DNA from: Paraburkholderia phytofirmans PsJN | GTDB lineage: Bacteria > Pseudomonadota > Gammaproteobacteria > Burkholderiales > Burkholderiaceae | DNA length: 64,000 nt | Direction: 5' to 3' | Assembly: GCF_000020125.1 (NCBI RefSeq) | Contig: NC_010676.1 | Coordinates: forward strand, 2,232,001-2,296,000 | Part shown: positions 42,115 to 51,734 of the stretch, piece after piece | Layout: each line of letters begins with the position of its first letter | How positions within the stretch are numbered: position 1 is the stretch's first letter | Notes under the pieces: model-generated | Database searches by the model: none | Told to the model about the DNA's origin: nothing | The model's input: the letters and a program-made list of their open reading frames with translations, nothing else | Translations under genes and position numbers: made by a program

Positions 42115-42594
42115 CGCCAGGTTTCCAGTGTGAGGGTGAATGGAATGGTCGGTCGGAGGTTTTGACGAAGGGCGGAAGCTAGGCCGCAGGCACATGATTC
42201 TGTCGTCCGATGCAAGGCTTCGACAGATACAGTTCCGGTTCGGCTGGTCAGGCCAGTTGGACCAGTGCCGACGGTTTGAGCGAACAACGCCCGGCAAGCC
42301 ACATCGGCACGTCCATGCCAGGTCCAACCGCCTGGCCGCCACGAAACTTCGTAGTTTGCAAGCCGCGCAATGCGCAGCACACTGCGCGATGTGCGTGATT
42401 CCCCCAAAGCGGCTCATCGGACTGTACATTGCCGCGAGCCAGCCCTGCATGCGGTCGGAGGCAAGGCGGCAGGACTGCCCGGCGGCGCAAACGGCGAGGC
42501 TCCGGTGCCCTCATGCGGCTGCGTCGAACCGTTAACCGTCGTCCCGCCGCTGCCTGCTGACCAGCCGGCCACTTCCAGCCGCGCAATCCGTACT
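42115..42594. other. Intergenic region between DUF3830 and AraC genes
   Basis: A 480-bp stretch after the AraC gene and before the DUF3830 gene, both on the minus strand. Several open frames occur on each strand, but none has a recognisable domain, membrane pattern or good ribosome-binding site. I see no terminator or repeat here. Confidence 0.5.
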
Positions 42595-43515
42595 TCAGCC
42601 GCGCAGCCGGTAAGCGAGCGGCGTCACGCCGTAGCCACGCTTGAACTGCACGGAGAAATGACTGGCATTCTCGAAACCAACCGCGATCGCAATCTGCAGC
42701 ACGGTCTGATCGGTGGCACGCAATAGCCGCGCTGCTTCCTCAAGCCGCAATCGCGATACGTACTGATGCGGCGTCTCGCCGGTCTCGCGGCGAAACACCC
42801 GCGCAAAATGGAAACTGCTTAGCCCCGCCTGTGCGGCCAGTTCGCTGATCGCGAGATCGCCGTCGAGATTGGCGCGGATGTAATCGGTTACACGGTGGAT
42901 CCGGCGCGGCACGAGGCGTTGCGGGCGCGCCGGCGTTCCGGCCGACGCAGGGCGGCCGCGCGCATAGTGCTGCAACAGATGCGCGGCGAGCGCGTGAACC
43001 AGCGCATCGACATACAGACGCGAGTCGGACGGATCGGCGGCGGCGCGATGCAAAGCGGCAAGCATGGCGGCGATCAGCGGATCACGAAACTGCATCGCGT
43101 CGCCGAGCGACAGCTCGCGGGAGCCGCCAAGCTCCATCTGATCGGCGACGCTCTCGATCAGGCTGCGCTCGAGGTGCAAATGGACGGTCGACAGCGGCTC
43201 ATCGCTGATCGAGCGCCAACGCCACGAGATCGGCGCGGGCGGCACGAACCAGAGGTCGCCCACGCGCAGATCGGCGCTTTCCCAGCGCCCGTTCAGGTTG
43301 CGCTCGAGATGCTCGGCGCCGCTCGCGAGGGTCATCAGCGTGAGGTCCTGCAAGCCGGGCGCTTCCAGCAGTTCCTGCTCGTTCGGTTCGAGATACGAGC
43401 GCAGCACCAGGTGCCGCCACGGGCGATTCACGCTCGACACCAGTTTCTGGCCCGCCATGTAGCGGTCGTAGGCGAGCGTCGTTGTGAGTTTTGGAATTCG
43501 TACCATCACGTCCAT
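42595..43515 (-). CDS. AraC family transcriptional regulator
   Basis: A 306-residue activator-type regulator. An N-terminal cupin-like effector domain (about residues 25-175) is followed by two helix-turn-helix units at the C-terminus: DLAISELAAQAGLSSFHFARVFRRETGETPHQYVSRLRL and QTVLQIAIAVGFENASHFSVQFKRGYGVTPLAYR. Starts at 43515 or 43506 are both possible. It precedes DUF3830 on the same strand and is divergent from the LuxR solo gene. Confidence 0.92.
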   Translation of the reverse strand: MDVMVRIPKLTTTLAYDRYMAGQKLVSSVNRPWRHLVLRSYLEPNEQELLEAPGLQDLTLMTLASGAEHLERNLNGRWESADLRVGDLWFVPPAPISWRWRSISDEPLSTVHLHLERSLIESVADQMELGGSRELSLGDAMQFRDPLIAAMLAALHRAAADPSDSRLYVDALVHALAAHLLQHYARGRPASAGTPARPQRLVPRRIHRVTDYIRANLDGDLAISELAAQAGLSSFHFARVFRRETGETPHQYVSRLRLEEAARLLRATDQTVLQIAIAVGFENASHFSVQFKRGYGVTPLAYRLRG

Positions 43516-43688
43516 TCCCAGGGAGGTGCCATATGAAGAGTGAACCCTGCCATGCCCGCGTTGCCGATCCTCTGTCGGAGCAAGAACTCAAAAATGATAG
43601 CAAGGAACCGGCTACCGCAATTTCTGGAAATAGCTAATCATTCAGGTTGTCGTCTTTCACGCGTTTCGAACGCCGGAGCTACCGTTTC

Positions 43689-44690
43689 ATGGAACACGAA
43701 TGCGATACGCTGCCGCACTGGTTGACCGGTTCGCCGCAAGGTGAAGCCGGGCACGCGTCGGCAGCATACAACTCGGCGGTTGCCGCCCAACCGGCTTACC
43801 CGGCCGGCACGCGGCAACTCGAGAAATCAGCCCACGCGGCTGAAGCATCCAGGGCACCCAACCGCACCGCAACAGGCGTGGCGCCCGCAGGCTTTCTCAC
43901 GCTCTTCACCGAGGAGGAGATCGGCACGCCCTCGCCCGCCGCGCGGCGCGCCGCACCCGTCATCAGTCCGCTGGTGCGCTTTGGCAGCGCGCAGGACCGC
44001 ATCGAATTCGTGCGGCAGCGCATCAAGCAACTGGGCTTCGACTCGTTCAGCTATTCGGCCACGCGCACGTCGGCGCATCACAAGACGATGTTCGTGCTGA
44101 CCAGCTACGAGTCGCATAGCTGGCTCACGCGTTATTTCCGCGAGCGTTATTTCGAGCTCGACCCGCGCGTGGCGCTCGCGTCGCCCACCGGCCTGCCGTT
44201 TCTCTGGAATACGGCCGACATGCGCGCCGACCTGCCGCGTGCGCAAATGCGCAGCGAAAGGCTCGGCGGGCTGATCGACATGCTGGAAGTGACCGGGCGC
44301 AAAAGCGGCATTCTCACGCAAATGCCGCTGCCGGAACCGGAGCTGAGCGCGAGCTTGTGCTTCAACTCGGAGATCGGCAATCCGCGCTGGATGACCGAGT
44401 CGATCGTAGCGGAAACGCTCATGTTCGCGCATACGATCCACGAATTCATCTGGACGCACGCGAAGAGCGTGATCGGCATCGCGCCCGCGCAGCAACAGCG
44501 CGTCACGTTGAGCGAGTTGCAGCATGCGGTGTTGAAGGCGGTCGTGCAGGGTCAGCGGGATAAGGAGATTGCCTACTTTCTCGGGCTGTCGCCGCATAAC
44601 GTCGATTACCACTTGCGGCGTTTGCGGCAGTTGTTCAACGTGCGCAACCGCGTGCAGTTGATCAATGTCGCTCAGGCCTATGTGACGTAG
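43689..44690 (+). CDS. LuxR family regulator with autoinducer-binding domain (LuxR solo)
   Basis: A 333-residue regulator. After a disordered 75-residue N-terminus comes an autoinducer-binding domain with WLTRYFRERYFELDPRVALA, whose Tyr and Asp-Pro fit the acyl-homoserine-lactone pocket pattern, and PFLWNT with the expected Trp. The C-terminal GerE helix-turn-helix holds GQRDKEIAYFLGLSPHNVDYHLRRLRQLF. ATG 43689 has GGAG about ten bases upstream. No LuxI synthase is in the window, so this is a solo receptor. The long N-terminal extension is atypical. Confidence 0.88.
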   Translation: MEHECDTLPHWLTGSPQGEAGHASAAYNSAVAAQPAYPAGTRQLEKSAHAAEASRAPNRTATGVAPAGFLTLFTEEEIGTPSPAARRAAPVISPLVRFGSAQDRIEFVRQRIKQLGFDSFSYSATRTSAHHKTMFVLTSYESHSWLTRYFRERYFELDPRVALASPTGLPFLWNTADMRADLPRAQMRSERLGGLIDMLEVTGRKSGILTQMPLPEPELSASLCFNSEIGNPRWMTESIVAETLMFAHTIHEFIWTHAKSVIGIAPAQQQRVTLSELQHAVLKAVVQGQRDKEIAYFLGLSPHNVDYHLRRLRQLFNVRNRVQLINVAQAYVT

Positions 44691-44700
44691 AGGCTGGTGT

Positions 44701-44734
44701 CGTGGCCGGCACGCCCGTTGCGGCGCCGGCCACG
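44701..44734 (+). other. Hairpin after the LuxR gene
   Basis: CGTGGCCGGC (44701-44710) and GCCGGCCACG (44725-44734) form a perfect 10-bp stem with a 14-nt loop, 10 bp after the LuxR stop codon and before the converging amidase gene. There is no T-run, so it is a possible but not typical terminator. Confidence 0.45.
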
Positions 44735-44821
44735 ATGTGAGCTTCACGAGCGCCTTCGTGAGGGCCTACGCCGCTCTCCGCATACGGCTAATCACGCTCC
44801 ACATCGCACGCGGGTTGACGT

Positions 44822-46237
44822 TCAAAAAACTGAAGGCTTACCCGTGGCCCAGGTGCCGATGATCTCTTCGATTGCGCGCGCCGCGCAAAGCAACGCCGCC
44901 TCGCCACGCGGCTTGCCGACGATCTGAATACCGACAGGCAGCCCGCTCGCGCTCATCCCGCACGGAATCGCGATGACCGGCATGCCGGTGAGCGTCAGCG
45001 CATACGTGATAGCGAGCCAGTCGATGTAGGTCTCGAAGTGCTGGCCGACCGCATCACGAATATCCCGGGCTTCGACCGGGAATGGCAGCACGATCGAGGC
45101 CGGACAGATCAGCACGTCGTAGCGCTGCAACAGCGCATTCAGCTTGTAGAAGAGTTCCGCGCGCGTGCGCTGCGCCGCGCGCATCGCGCGATTATCCAAC
45201 TGCAGACCAAACTCGATATTCCAGATCACGTTGGGATTCAGCACGTCGCGATGCCGCGCCAGCACGTCTTCGTAGTTCGTCGCGTAGGCAATGCCGCGTA
45301 GCGTGTGGAATGCCTGCGTCGCCGCGCTCAGGTCGAGATCGCTTTCCTCGACGCTGACGCCATCCGTCGACAGCCGTTCCATTGTCTTGCGGCAGATCGC
45401 CAGAATTTCCGGCTCGACGGTGGCGATGCCGAGTCCTTCGCTGAATGCAACGCGCGCTGGGCGCTGTGGCCGGCGCGCATGGTCGAGGAACGAGGTCGCC
45501 GGCTCACGCAGCGACAACGGCGCGCCGTCGACTTCGCCGCACATCGCGTCGAGCAGCAGCGCCGCGTCGGTGACGTTGCGCGCCATCGGGCCGTGAATGC
45601 CGAGCGTATCGAAGGGATTGGCGAGCGGACCGTACGACACGCGGCCCGGTGACGGACGCATACCGACCACGCCGCAGAACGCGGATGGCGTGCGCAGCGA
45701 ACCCGCCAGATCGGAGCCCTGCGCGACCCACGCGGTGCCCGACGCGAGCGCTGCCGCCGCGCCGCCGGACGAACCGCCCGCTGAACGCGACAGGTCCCAC
45801 GGATTGCGCGTCACGCCGAACACGCTGTTATACGTATGTCCGCCGGAGCCGAACTCCGGCGTGTTGGATTTTGCGTAGACCACGCCGCCGCGTGCTTCGA
45901 GCAAGGTCACGCCGGCATCCGACGTTTCCGGCACACGGTCGCGGTAAACCAGCGAACCGCGCGTGGTGCGCACGCCGGCCACATCGGTCAGATCCTTGAT
46001 CGGCACCGGTAGGCCGCACAGCAAGCCGCGTTCGGCCACGGGCTTCTTCAGCAGAGCATTGGCATGAGCATGAGCGCGCTCGAAACACAGCGTGGGCAGC
46101 GCGTTGACCTGCGGCTCGACGCGCGCCGCCTGCGCGGCGAGCGTGTCGAGCAAATCGTGCGGACTCACCGCTTCTTCACGCAACAGATCGACGACTTCGC
46201 ACGCGCTACGCTCAATCAGACTGAAATCGACGGACAT
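44822..46237 (-). CDS. Amidase (amidase-signature family)
   Basis: A 471-residue amide hydrolase with the Ser-cisSer-Lys triad: Lys81 in VPIKDLTD, the cis-serine in GGSSGG at 154-159, and nucleophile Ser180 in GSDLAGSLR. The glycine-rich signature from SAGGSSGGAAAALASGT and a final GLPVGIQIVGKP are standard. It lacks a signal peptide, so it works in the cytoplasm. It lies 57 bp downstream of the ABC permease but may have its own promoter. The substrate is not predictable; it is not GatA, as no gatB or gatC is near. Confidence 0.92.
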   Translation of the reverse strand: MSVDFSLIERSACEVVDLLREEAVSPHDLLDTLAAQAARVEPQVNALPTLCFERAHAHANALLKKPVAERGLLCGLPVPIKDLTDVAGVRTTRGSLVYRDRVPETSDAGVTLLEARGGVVYAKSNTPEFGSGGHTYNSVFGVTRNPWDLSRSAGGSSGGAAAALASGTAWVAQGSDLAGSLRTPSAFCGVVGMRPSPGRVSYGPLANPFDTLGIHGPMARNVTDAALLLDAMCGEVDGAPLSLREPATSFLDHARRPQRPARVAFSEGLGIATVEPEILAICRKTMERLSTDGVSVEESDLDLSAATQAFHTLRGIAYATNYEDVLARHRDVLNPNVIWNIEFGLQLDNRAMRAAQRTRAELFYKLNALLQRYDVLICPASIVLPFPVEARDIRDAVGQHFETYIDWLAITYALTLTGMPVIAIPCGMSASGLPVGIQIVGKPRGEAALLCAARAIEEIIGTWATGKPSVF

Positions 46238-46294
46238 AATGGCTATCGGCTCCGTGTTGGGGACGTCCGGCAGTGTCGCACGACACGCGCCCTG

Positions 46295-47056
46295 TCAGGA
46301 CTTGAGCCGATAACCCGTCTTGAAGATCCACGCAACGATCAACAGAAACACCGCCAGAAAAAGCGCGGTCATGCCGAGGCTCACCTCGACATTCACGTCG
46401 GCGAGACCATAGAAGCTCCAGCGAAAGCCGCTAACCAGATAGACGATCGGATTGAACAGCGTCACGACCTTCCAGAACGGCGGCAGCATATTGACCGCAT
46501 AGAAACTGCCGCCCAGAAAAGTCAGCGGCGTGATGATCAGGAGCGGCACGAGTTGCAACTTCTCGAAGCTATCCGCCCAGATGCCGATAATGAAACCGAG
46601 CAGACTGAATGTGACCGCCGTGAGCACGAGAAACAGGATCATCCAGAACGGATGCTGCACTTGCAGCGGCACGAACAGGCCCGCGGTCGCGAGAATGATC
46701 AGCCCGAGCAGAATCGATTTGGTGGCCGCCGCGCCCACATAACTCACGACGATTTCCAGATATGACACCGGCGCCGACAACAACTCGTAGATCGTGCCGG
46801 TAAAGCGCGGAAAGTAAATCCCGAACGACGCATTCGAAATGCTTTGCGACAACAGCGACAGCATGATCAAACCCGGCACGATGAACGCGCCGTAACTGAT
46901 GCCGTCCACTTCCTTGATGCGCGAACCGATCGCCGCGCCGAACACGACGAAGTAAAGCGAAGTCGAAATCACCGGCGCGATGATGCTTTGCATCAGCGTG
47001 CGCCAGGTGCGCGCCATCTCGAACTTGTAGATCGCGCGAATCGCGTAGATGTTCAT
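46295..47056 (-). CDS. yadH: ABC-2 type transporter permease (YadH-like)
   Basis: A 253-residue membrane protein with six hydrophobic segments. [34 protein letters not shown] at the start and [17 protein letters not shown] near the end are hallmarks of the YadH/NodJ permease group. The ATG at 47056 overlaps the ATPase stop by 4 bp (ATGA), so the two subunits are coupled. It forms an exporter with the YadG-type ATPase; the substrate is unknown. Confidence 0.92.
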   Translation of the reverse strand: MNIYAIRAIYKFEMARTWRTLMQSIIAPVISTSLYFVVFGAAIGSRIKEVDGISYGAFIVPGLIMLSLLSQSISNASFGIYFPRFTGTIYELLSAPVSYLEIVVSYVGAAATKSILLGLIILATAGLFVPLQVQHPFWMILFLVLTAVTFSLLGFIIGIWADSFEKLQLVPLLIITPLTFLGGSFYAVNMLPPFWKVVTLFNPIVYLVSGFRWSFYGLADVNVEVSLGMTALFLAVFLLIVAWIFKTGYRLKS

Positions 47057-47979
47057 TGGTTACCTCGGAGCAGGCTGACGAAAATGTCTTCGAGCGAACT
47101 TTGCGTGGTGTGCAGGTCCTTGAAGCGGATGCCGGCGTCGTCGAGCGCCTTGAGCAGCGCGATGATGTCGGTGCGTCCGCCCTCGCCTTCGTAGGTGTAG
47201 ATCAGCTCGTTGCCGCCCTTCGCGACGTCGAGCCCGTAGCCCGCGAGCGAGGCCGGCACTTGCGCGAGCGGGCTCTCCAGTTGCAGCGTCAACTGCTTCT
47301 TGCCGAGCTTGCGCATCAACTCCGTTTTCTCTTCGACCAGCATGATTTCGCCCGCGCTGATCACGCCGATGCGGTCGGCCATTTCCTCCGCCTCGTCGAT
47401 ATAGTGCGTGGTGAGGATGATCGTCACACCGCTCGCGGCGAGCGAGCGCACCAGCTTCCACATATCGCGGCGCAGTTCCACGTCCACGCCGGCGGTCGGT
47501 TCGTCGAGGAACAGCACACGCGGTTCGTGCGAGAGCGCCTTGGCGATCAGCACGCGCCGTTTCATGCCGCCCGAGAGCGTGATGATCTTGCTATCGCGCT
47601 TTTCCCACAGCGACAGGTCACGCAACACCTTTTCGACGTACGCCGGATTTTTCGGCTTGCCGAACAGCCCGCGGCTGAACGAGACGGTGGCCCAGACGGT
47701 TTCGAAGGAGTCGGTGGTCAACTCCTGCGGCACGAGGCCGATCAGCGAGCGCGCGCCGCGATAGTCGGTCGCGATGTCGCGGCCGTCCACCGTCACGCTG
47801 CCGGTGCTGGCGTTGACAATGCCGCAGATGATACTGATCAGGGTCGTTTTGCCCGCGCCATTCGGCCCGAGCAAAGCGAAGATTTCCCCGCGGTTGATCG
47901 CCAGATTGATGTTTTTAAGGGCATGAAAACCAGTGGCATAGGTTTTCGACAAGTTCGTGACCGAGACGATTGGCTGCAT
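47053..47979 (-). CDS. yadG: ABC transporter ATP-binding protein (YadG-like)
   Basis: A 308-residue ATPase, the same length as E. coli YadG. Walker [10 protein letters not shown] lies at 38-46, the signature LSGGMKRR at 135-142, Walker B LFLDEP at 156-161 and the switch His in [13 protein letters not shown]-terminal regulatory extension of about 90 residues follows. ATG 47979 is chosen over the longer frame to 48312 because homology starts there. Overlaps the permease gene. Confidence 0.93.
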   Translation of the reverse strand: MQPIVSVTNLSKTYATGFHALKNINLAINRGEIFALLGPNGAGKTTLISIICGIVNASTGSVTVDGRDIATDYRGARSLIGLVPQELTTDSFETVWATVSFSRGLFGKPKNPAYVEKVLRDLSLWEKRDSKIITLSGGMKRRVLIAKALSHEPRVLFLDEPTAGVDVELRRDMWKLVRSLAASGVTIILTTHYIDEAEEMADRIGVISAGEIMLVEEKTELMRKLGKKQLTLQLESPLAQVPASLAGYGLDVAKGGNELIYTYEGEGGRTDIIALLKALDDAGIRFKDLHTTQSSLEDIFVSLLRGNQ

Positions 47980-48369
47980 GGAATCGACGATGGCAGACAC
48001 CGTTGTTTGATTAGAGGGAGCGATGTTAAAGCGCAATCGCACCCGCAATGTAAAGGAAAGTGGGAAAGCGTGCAGCGTATCGCGGCAGTGCGCCGGAAAA
48101 GCGTAGGGTCGGGTCTCGGAACGAGGTGCGCCGAGGCGGTGTGGCAAAACGCGCAAGCCATCCGGTTTCGCTGCAGTGCAAAATAGTTCGGCTTCCAAAT
48201 CGGTTTGGTCACGCGACGCCGGGAACGCCTCATGCTCGATTCCCAGCATGCTGGCGCGTCCGTCCCGGTCAAGCGAAAGGCTTACGCGAGGCACACCGCT
48301 TGCGCGGTCCAATACATGTGAGCGACAAGCGCTTGCGTGACATCAAACCGACTCTATGGAGGTTGAACC

Positions 48370-48792
48370 ATGAAACGCATTACCAGGACTATTTTCGCTT
48401 CGGCGCTCGTGATGGCTTTGTCCGGCGGCGCGTATGCGCAAGCAGGCGGCGGCGGTGGCGCCGGCGGTGCGGGTGGTGGCACGGGCGGTGGCGGCACGGG
48501 CGTGGGTGCGGGCGGCGGCACGACCGGCGGCGCGGGTGGGACTGCCACACCGGGCGTGGGCGGCGGTTCGATGAAAAGCCCGGGCGAGTCGGGCTACGGC
48601 TCGCCGGGTGTGACCGGCACCGGCGGCGGTATGGGCACCGGCACCGGGGCGACACCCAATAGCCCGTCGATGAACCGCTCGAACAGCGGCATGAGCAATG
48701 GCCTGAATAAAGGCACCAACAAAGGCATGAGCAACGGGACCGGCAATGGCATGAACAACGGTGCCGGCGGCACGATGCAGAACGGCCAGTAA
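48370..48792 (+). CDS. Secreted glycine-rich protein of unknown function
   Basis: A 140-residue protein with a clear Sec signal peptide (KRITRTIFASALVMALSGGAYA, cleavage after AYA at about residue 23). The mature part is low complexity: a Gly-rich first half with GGAGG and GTGG runs, then an Asn/Gly/Met-rich tail with repeated SNGLNKGTNKGMSNGTGNGMNNG. A good purine-rich site (TATGGAGGTTGAACC) precedes ATG 48370. A terminator follows. It may be an intrinsically disordered surface or periplasmic protein; no family is recognised. Confidence 0.75.
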   Translation: MKRITRTIFASALVMALSGGAYAQAGGGGGAGGAGGGTGGGGTGVGAGGGTTGGAGGTATPGVGGGSMKSPGESGYGSPGVTGTGGGMGTGTGATPNSPSMNRSNSGMSNGLNKGTNKGMSNGTGNGMNNGAGGTMQNGQ

Positions 48793-48830
48793 AACAGGCT
48801 TGATTGGATTGACTGGTTCAGTTTCGAACG

Positions 48831-48872
48831 GGGCGGCGGCGCTGATGCAAGGCATCGCCGCCCTCTTTTTTT
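48831..48872 (+). terminator. Rho-independent terminator of the glycine-rich protein gene
   Basis: GGGCGGC (48831-48837) pairs with GCCGCCC (48857-48863), and GATGC with GCATC inside it around a 3-nt loop, with an asymmetric internal bulge. A run of seven T follows at 48866-48872. Confidence 0.8.
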
Positions 48873-48933
48873 GAAGCGCAGATCACGCACGCGGGTCTTT
48901 CCCCTCGCGAGGCATTTTTTCAAAAACTACCGC

Positions 48934-50604
48934 TCACGGCTCCGCGCAAACAAAACTACCGGCCAGATTCACATTGCCCTTGCCGATGTAGCGCGGAAAC
49001 AGCGGATAGCGGCACAGCGGACGTGAGCGCCCGTTGGTCGCCGCCGCGATATCGGTTGCCGTCAAGGTCTCGGGCGATGCCCCGCGCGTCACCCAGTTAT
49101 CGAGCGCGCCCAGCAGATCGACCGACGGAATGAACACGCCGCTGCCGTGCTGGAATCCCGGCACCATGTACAAACGCATGAAACTATTGACCTGGTCGAT
49201 ACCGAACCGGTCGACCAGTTTGTCGTAATAGGCGATGGTCTGGTTCGGGCTGATGACTTCGTCGGCGAGGCCTTGCAGCGTGATGAGCTTGCCGCCGCGC
49301 GCGATATAGCGCGTGAGATCGGGGTTCATCGCGCCGATCGTCTGCGACAGCGCGACGAGTTGCGCGCGATATTTGCCGGGGTGTTGCGGGTCGAGCCTGA
49401 GCGAGTCGAAACCGGCGTCCCGCGCGACGAAATAGCGGATATAGCCGTCGCCTTGCGCGAACAGGTAGCCGTTGGCGAAGAAAGTCGGCACCTGCAAGCG
49501 CTCCGGCTGATGCGCAAGGCCGAGCAGCCCGGTCAGATGCGTGCCCTGAAAAATGTTGTAGCCGCGGTAGCCATCGACATCCCATGCCAGACGGTACGGC
49601 AACGAGAGCCCGTCGCGCATCACGAGCAAGGTGGAGAGCTGCGTGTCCGTCAGGCATTCATCGTGAGATGGCGTGCGTCCGCCGCAGCGCAGCGACTCGA
49701 TGATCTCCGCCTCGTGCTCACGGCACGCGGCGACATCGCTGACAATGCCGTCCGCCGCGCCGTCGAGCCGGTCGCACGTGGCGAGCGTGCGTTGATAGAC
49801 GTGTTCGAGCAGCATCGGTGAAATGAAGCCGCCGGGCGTGCCGTATTCCGCTTGCCCGAGTTTCACGCCCAGCAGGCGCACGCCCGTAAAATTGAGCGCG
49901 GGCGAATTGGCGATCACCCCGTCGTAGTCGTCGGGATAGCGCTGCATCACCGTGTAGCCTTCGCGGCCGCCGGTCGAGCCGCCGGCGAAATACATGCGCT
50001 GCGGCGGCCGTCCGTAGGCGCGGGCAATCAGCGCAAGCGCTGCATCGTGCGTTTTCTTCAGATGCGCAAAGCCGAAGTTCGTGACCGCCTCGTCGACGAG
50101 GCCAAACACCGCGACCGATGAATCGCCGACATGCCCCGAATCGTCGCCGAACGTCGCGTAGCCTTGCGCGAGCGGCGCGCGGTTCGGCGAAAACGGCATC
50201 ACGCCGGTGCCGCTCACCACCACGCCGTTATATCCGCCGCCGCCGATCTGCAGCGCGCGACCGTTCCAGCGGCGCGGCAGATTCAGATCGAAACGGATAT
50301 CGGGCGTGGTGGCGTTGAACCCTTTGATGCGGCCGGTGATGCGGCAATACTCGCCGCCTTGCTGATTGCCGGGCGCGGTCGCGCTCACCATCGCCGCGCT
50401 CTCGATCTGCACGCCGGCGGTCGGCAACGCAATGAGTTCCGGCTGCAGAACGGCGCCCGCCAATTCCGCGCAGCGCATGGCGAGCGGCGCTTCCTTGAGC
50501 GCGGCGTGCGCCGGGTGAGCGGCAAGCCACACCATCGCGCCGACAACCTGGATGACCGCGCGCGAATCTCGCGCGAGACGCGCACGGCGCCGGCGCGACC
50601 TCAT
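48934..50604 (-). CDS. Tannase/feruloyl esterase family protein
   Basis: A 556-residue secreted hydrolase. A basic N-terminus and hydrophobic core (VIQVVGAMVWLAAHPAHA) form a signal peptide. The catalytic domain has the serine motif YFAGGSTGGREG with Ser210, the cap region, and the histidine in MVPGFQHGSG, all typical of PF07519 enzymes that split gallate, ferulate or terephthalate half-esters. ATG 50604 overlaps the OpgC-like stop as ATGA; the open frame continues to 50853 but that part is antisense-free overlap with the neighbour and is not needed. Likely attacks plant phenolic esters. Confidence 0.9.
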   Translation of the reverse strand: MRSRRRRARLARDSRAVIQVVGAMVWLAAHPAHAALKEAPLAMRCAELAGAVLQPELIALPTAGVQIESAAMVSATAPGNQQGGEYCRITGRIKGFNATTPDIRFDLNLPRRWNGRALQIGGGGYNGVVVSGTGVMPFSPNRAPLAQGYATFGDDSGHVGDSSVAVFGLVDEAVTNFGFAHLKKTHDAALALIARAYGRPPQRMYFAGGSTGGREGYTVMQRYPDDYDGVIANSPALNFTGVRLLGVKLGQAEYGTPGGFISPMLLEHVYQRTLATCDRLDGAADGIVSDVAACREHEAEIIESLRCGGRTPSHDECLTDTQLSTLLVMRDGLSLPYRLAWDVDGYRGYNIFQGTHLTGLLGLAHQPERLQVPTFFANGYLFAQGDGYIRYFVARDAGFDSLRLDPQHPGKYRAQLVALSQTIGAMNPDLTRYIARGGKLITLQGLADEVISPNQTIAYYDKLVDRFGIDQVNSFMRLYMVPGFQHGSGVFIPSVDLLGALDNWVTRGASPETLTATDIAAATNGRSRPLCRYPLFPRYIGKGNVNLAGSFVCAEP

Positions 50605-51734
50605 CCGTAACCCGCGCCATTGGCAACCGCAGCCGACTTCTGCCCTTTCCAGCCGTTCCAGCCGCGCGCGATCATCAGCACGGCGCCGATCGCGACGAGA
50701 TCGCCGCCGAGTCCGATCAGCACGCCGCGAAAGCCATGAAACATATGCGGCGTCGCCGTATCGACGATCAACGAAACCAGTGTGCCCGCAACGAAACACA
50801 CGAGCCCCGTGCGGCCGACGGTGACCACGGCAGGCAGCCGCCGCGCGAGCCACGCGATACTGCCCATGCGCACGAACTGCGCGGCGAGCCAGGCAATGAC
50901 GATGAAGTTGATCACGCGGTCAGGAGACAGATTCTGTTTAAACGCGCCGGGCAAAGGTTGCGTCAGCACGAAAAGTTTGACGACAGCGAACGCCAGCACC
51001 GCGACCACGGCGACTCGCGTGAACCAGCGCGCCGTACGGGTTGCGTGAAAGCGCTCGCTGATGGGCTGCACCCGGCAAACAATCCCGAGTACGAACATCA
51101 GTTGCCATGCAAACGGATTAAAAGCCCAGTCGGCCACGTCGTCAATGCTGAATAATGCGGCCAACGGCCGGGCCAGCGCCCAGATCAGCAAGCTCAGGCT
51201 TACCGCCGTGAGCGACGAACGGCGCGCCAGCGGCACCGCGAACGGCACGCTGAGCGCGAAGATCACGTACATGGGCAACACGCTCGACAGATAAGGCTGG
51301 CGCCGCAATAGCATGATATCGAACGCTTCGCGCAGCGGTTGAACCGCGAAAGGCGGCCAGCCGGTCAGGTCGACCATGGGACGGTTCAGATTCAGCGTGG
51401 CGAGAATGGCGCCGGACAGCAGCGTCAATATCGCCGTCAACAGATAGGCACGGTAGATTTCCCAGCAGCGCCGCACAAAGCGCATCTTCGCCGCGGTCTC
51501 GCCGCGGCCCGCGAGCACCGCCGTGTACGCCGCCGCCGACGCATAGCCGCCGAGAAACACGAACACTTCCGCAGAATCGCACAACGCGTAGGCATGCAGC
51601 ATCAGATGCGACAGCGCGCTGCCTGGAATGTGATCCAGCACGATGACGATCAGCACGACGCCGCGGAAGAAGTCGACTTCGATCGAACGCCCTCCAGGAG
51701 GACTTCCACCGGGGCGGCCGCGAAGGGTTTCCAT
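50601..51734 (-). CDS. OpgC-like membrane acyltransferase
   Basis: A 377-residue membrane protein with about 10 hydrophobic segments. IEVDFFRGVVLIVIVLDHIPGS at the N-terminus and FVFLGGYASAAAYT are typical of the OpgC family, which adds succinyl or similar groups to periplasmic glucans. Its stop codon overlaps the tannase start (ATGA), so the two are translated together, an unusual pairing of acyl transfer and ester hydrolysis. opgG and opgH are not in the window. Confidence 0.88.
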   Translation of the reverse strand: METLRGRPGGSPPGGRSIEVDFFRGVVLIVIVLDHIPGSALSHLMLHAYALCDSAEVFVFLGGYASAAAYTAVLAGRGETAAKMRFVRRCWEIYRAYLLTAILTLLSGAILATLNLNRPMVDLTGWPPFAVQPLREAFDIMLLRRQPYLSSVLPMYVIFALSVPFAVPLARRSSLTAVSLSLLIWALARPLAALFSIDDVADWAFNPFAWQLMFVLGIVCRVQPISERFHATRTARWFTRVAVVAVLAFAVVKLFVLTQPLPGAFKQNLSPDRVINFIVIAWLAAQFVRMGSIAWLARRLPAVVTVGRTGLVCFVAGTLVSLIVDTATPHMFHGFRGVLIGLGGDLVAIGAVLMIARGWNGWKGQKSAAVANGAGYG

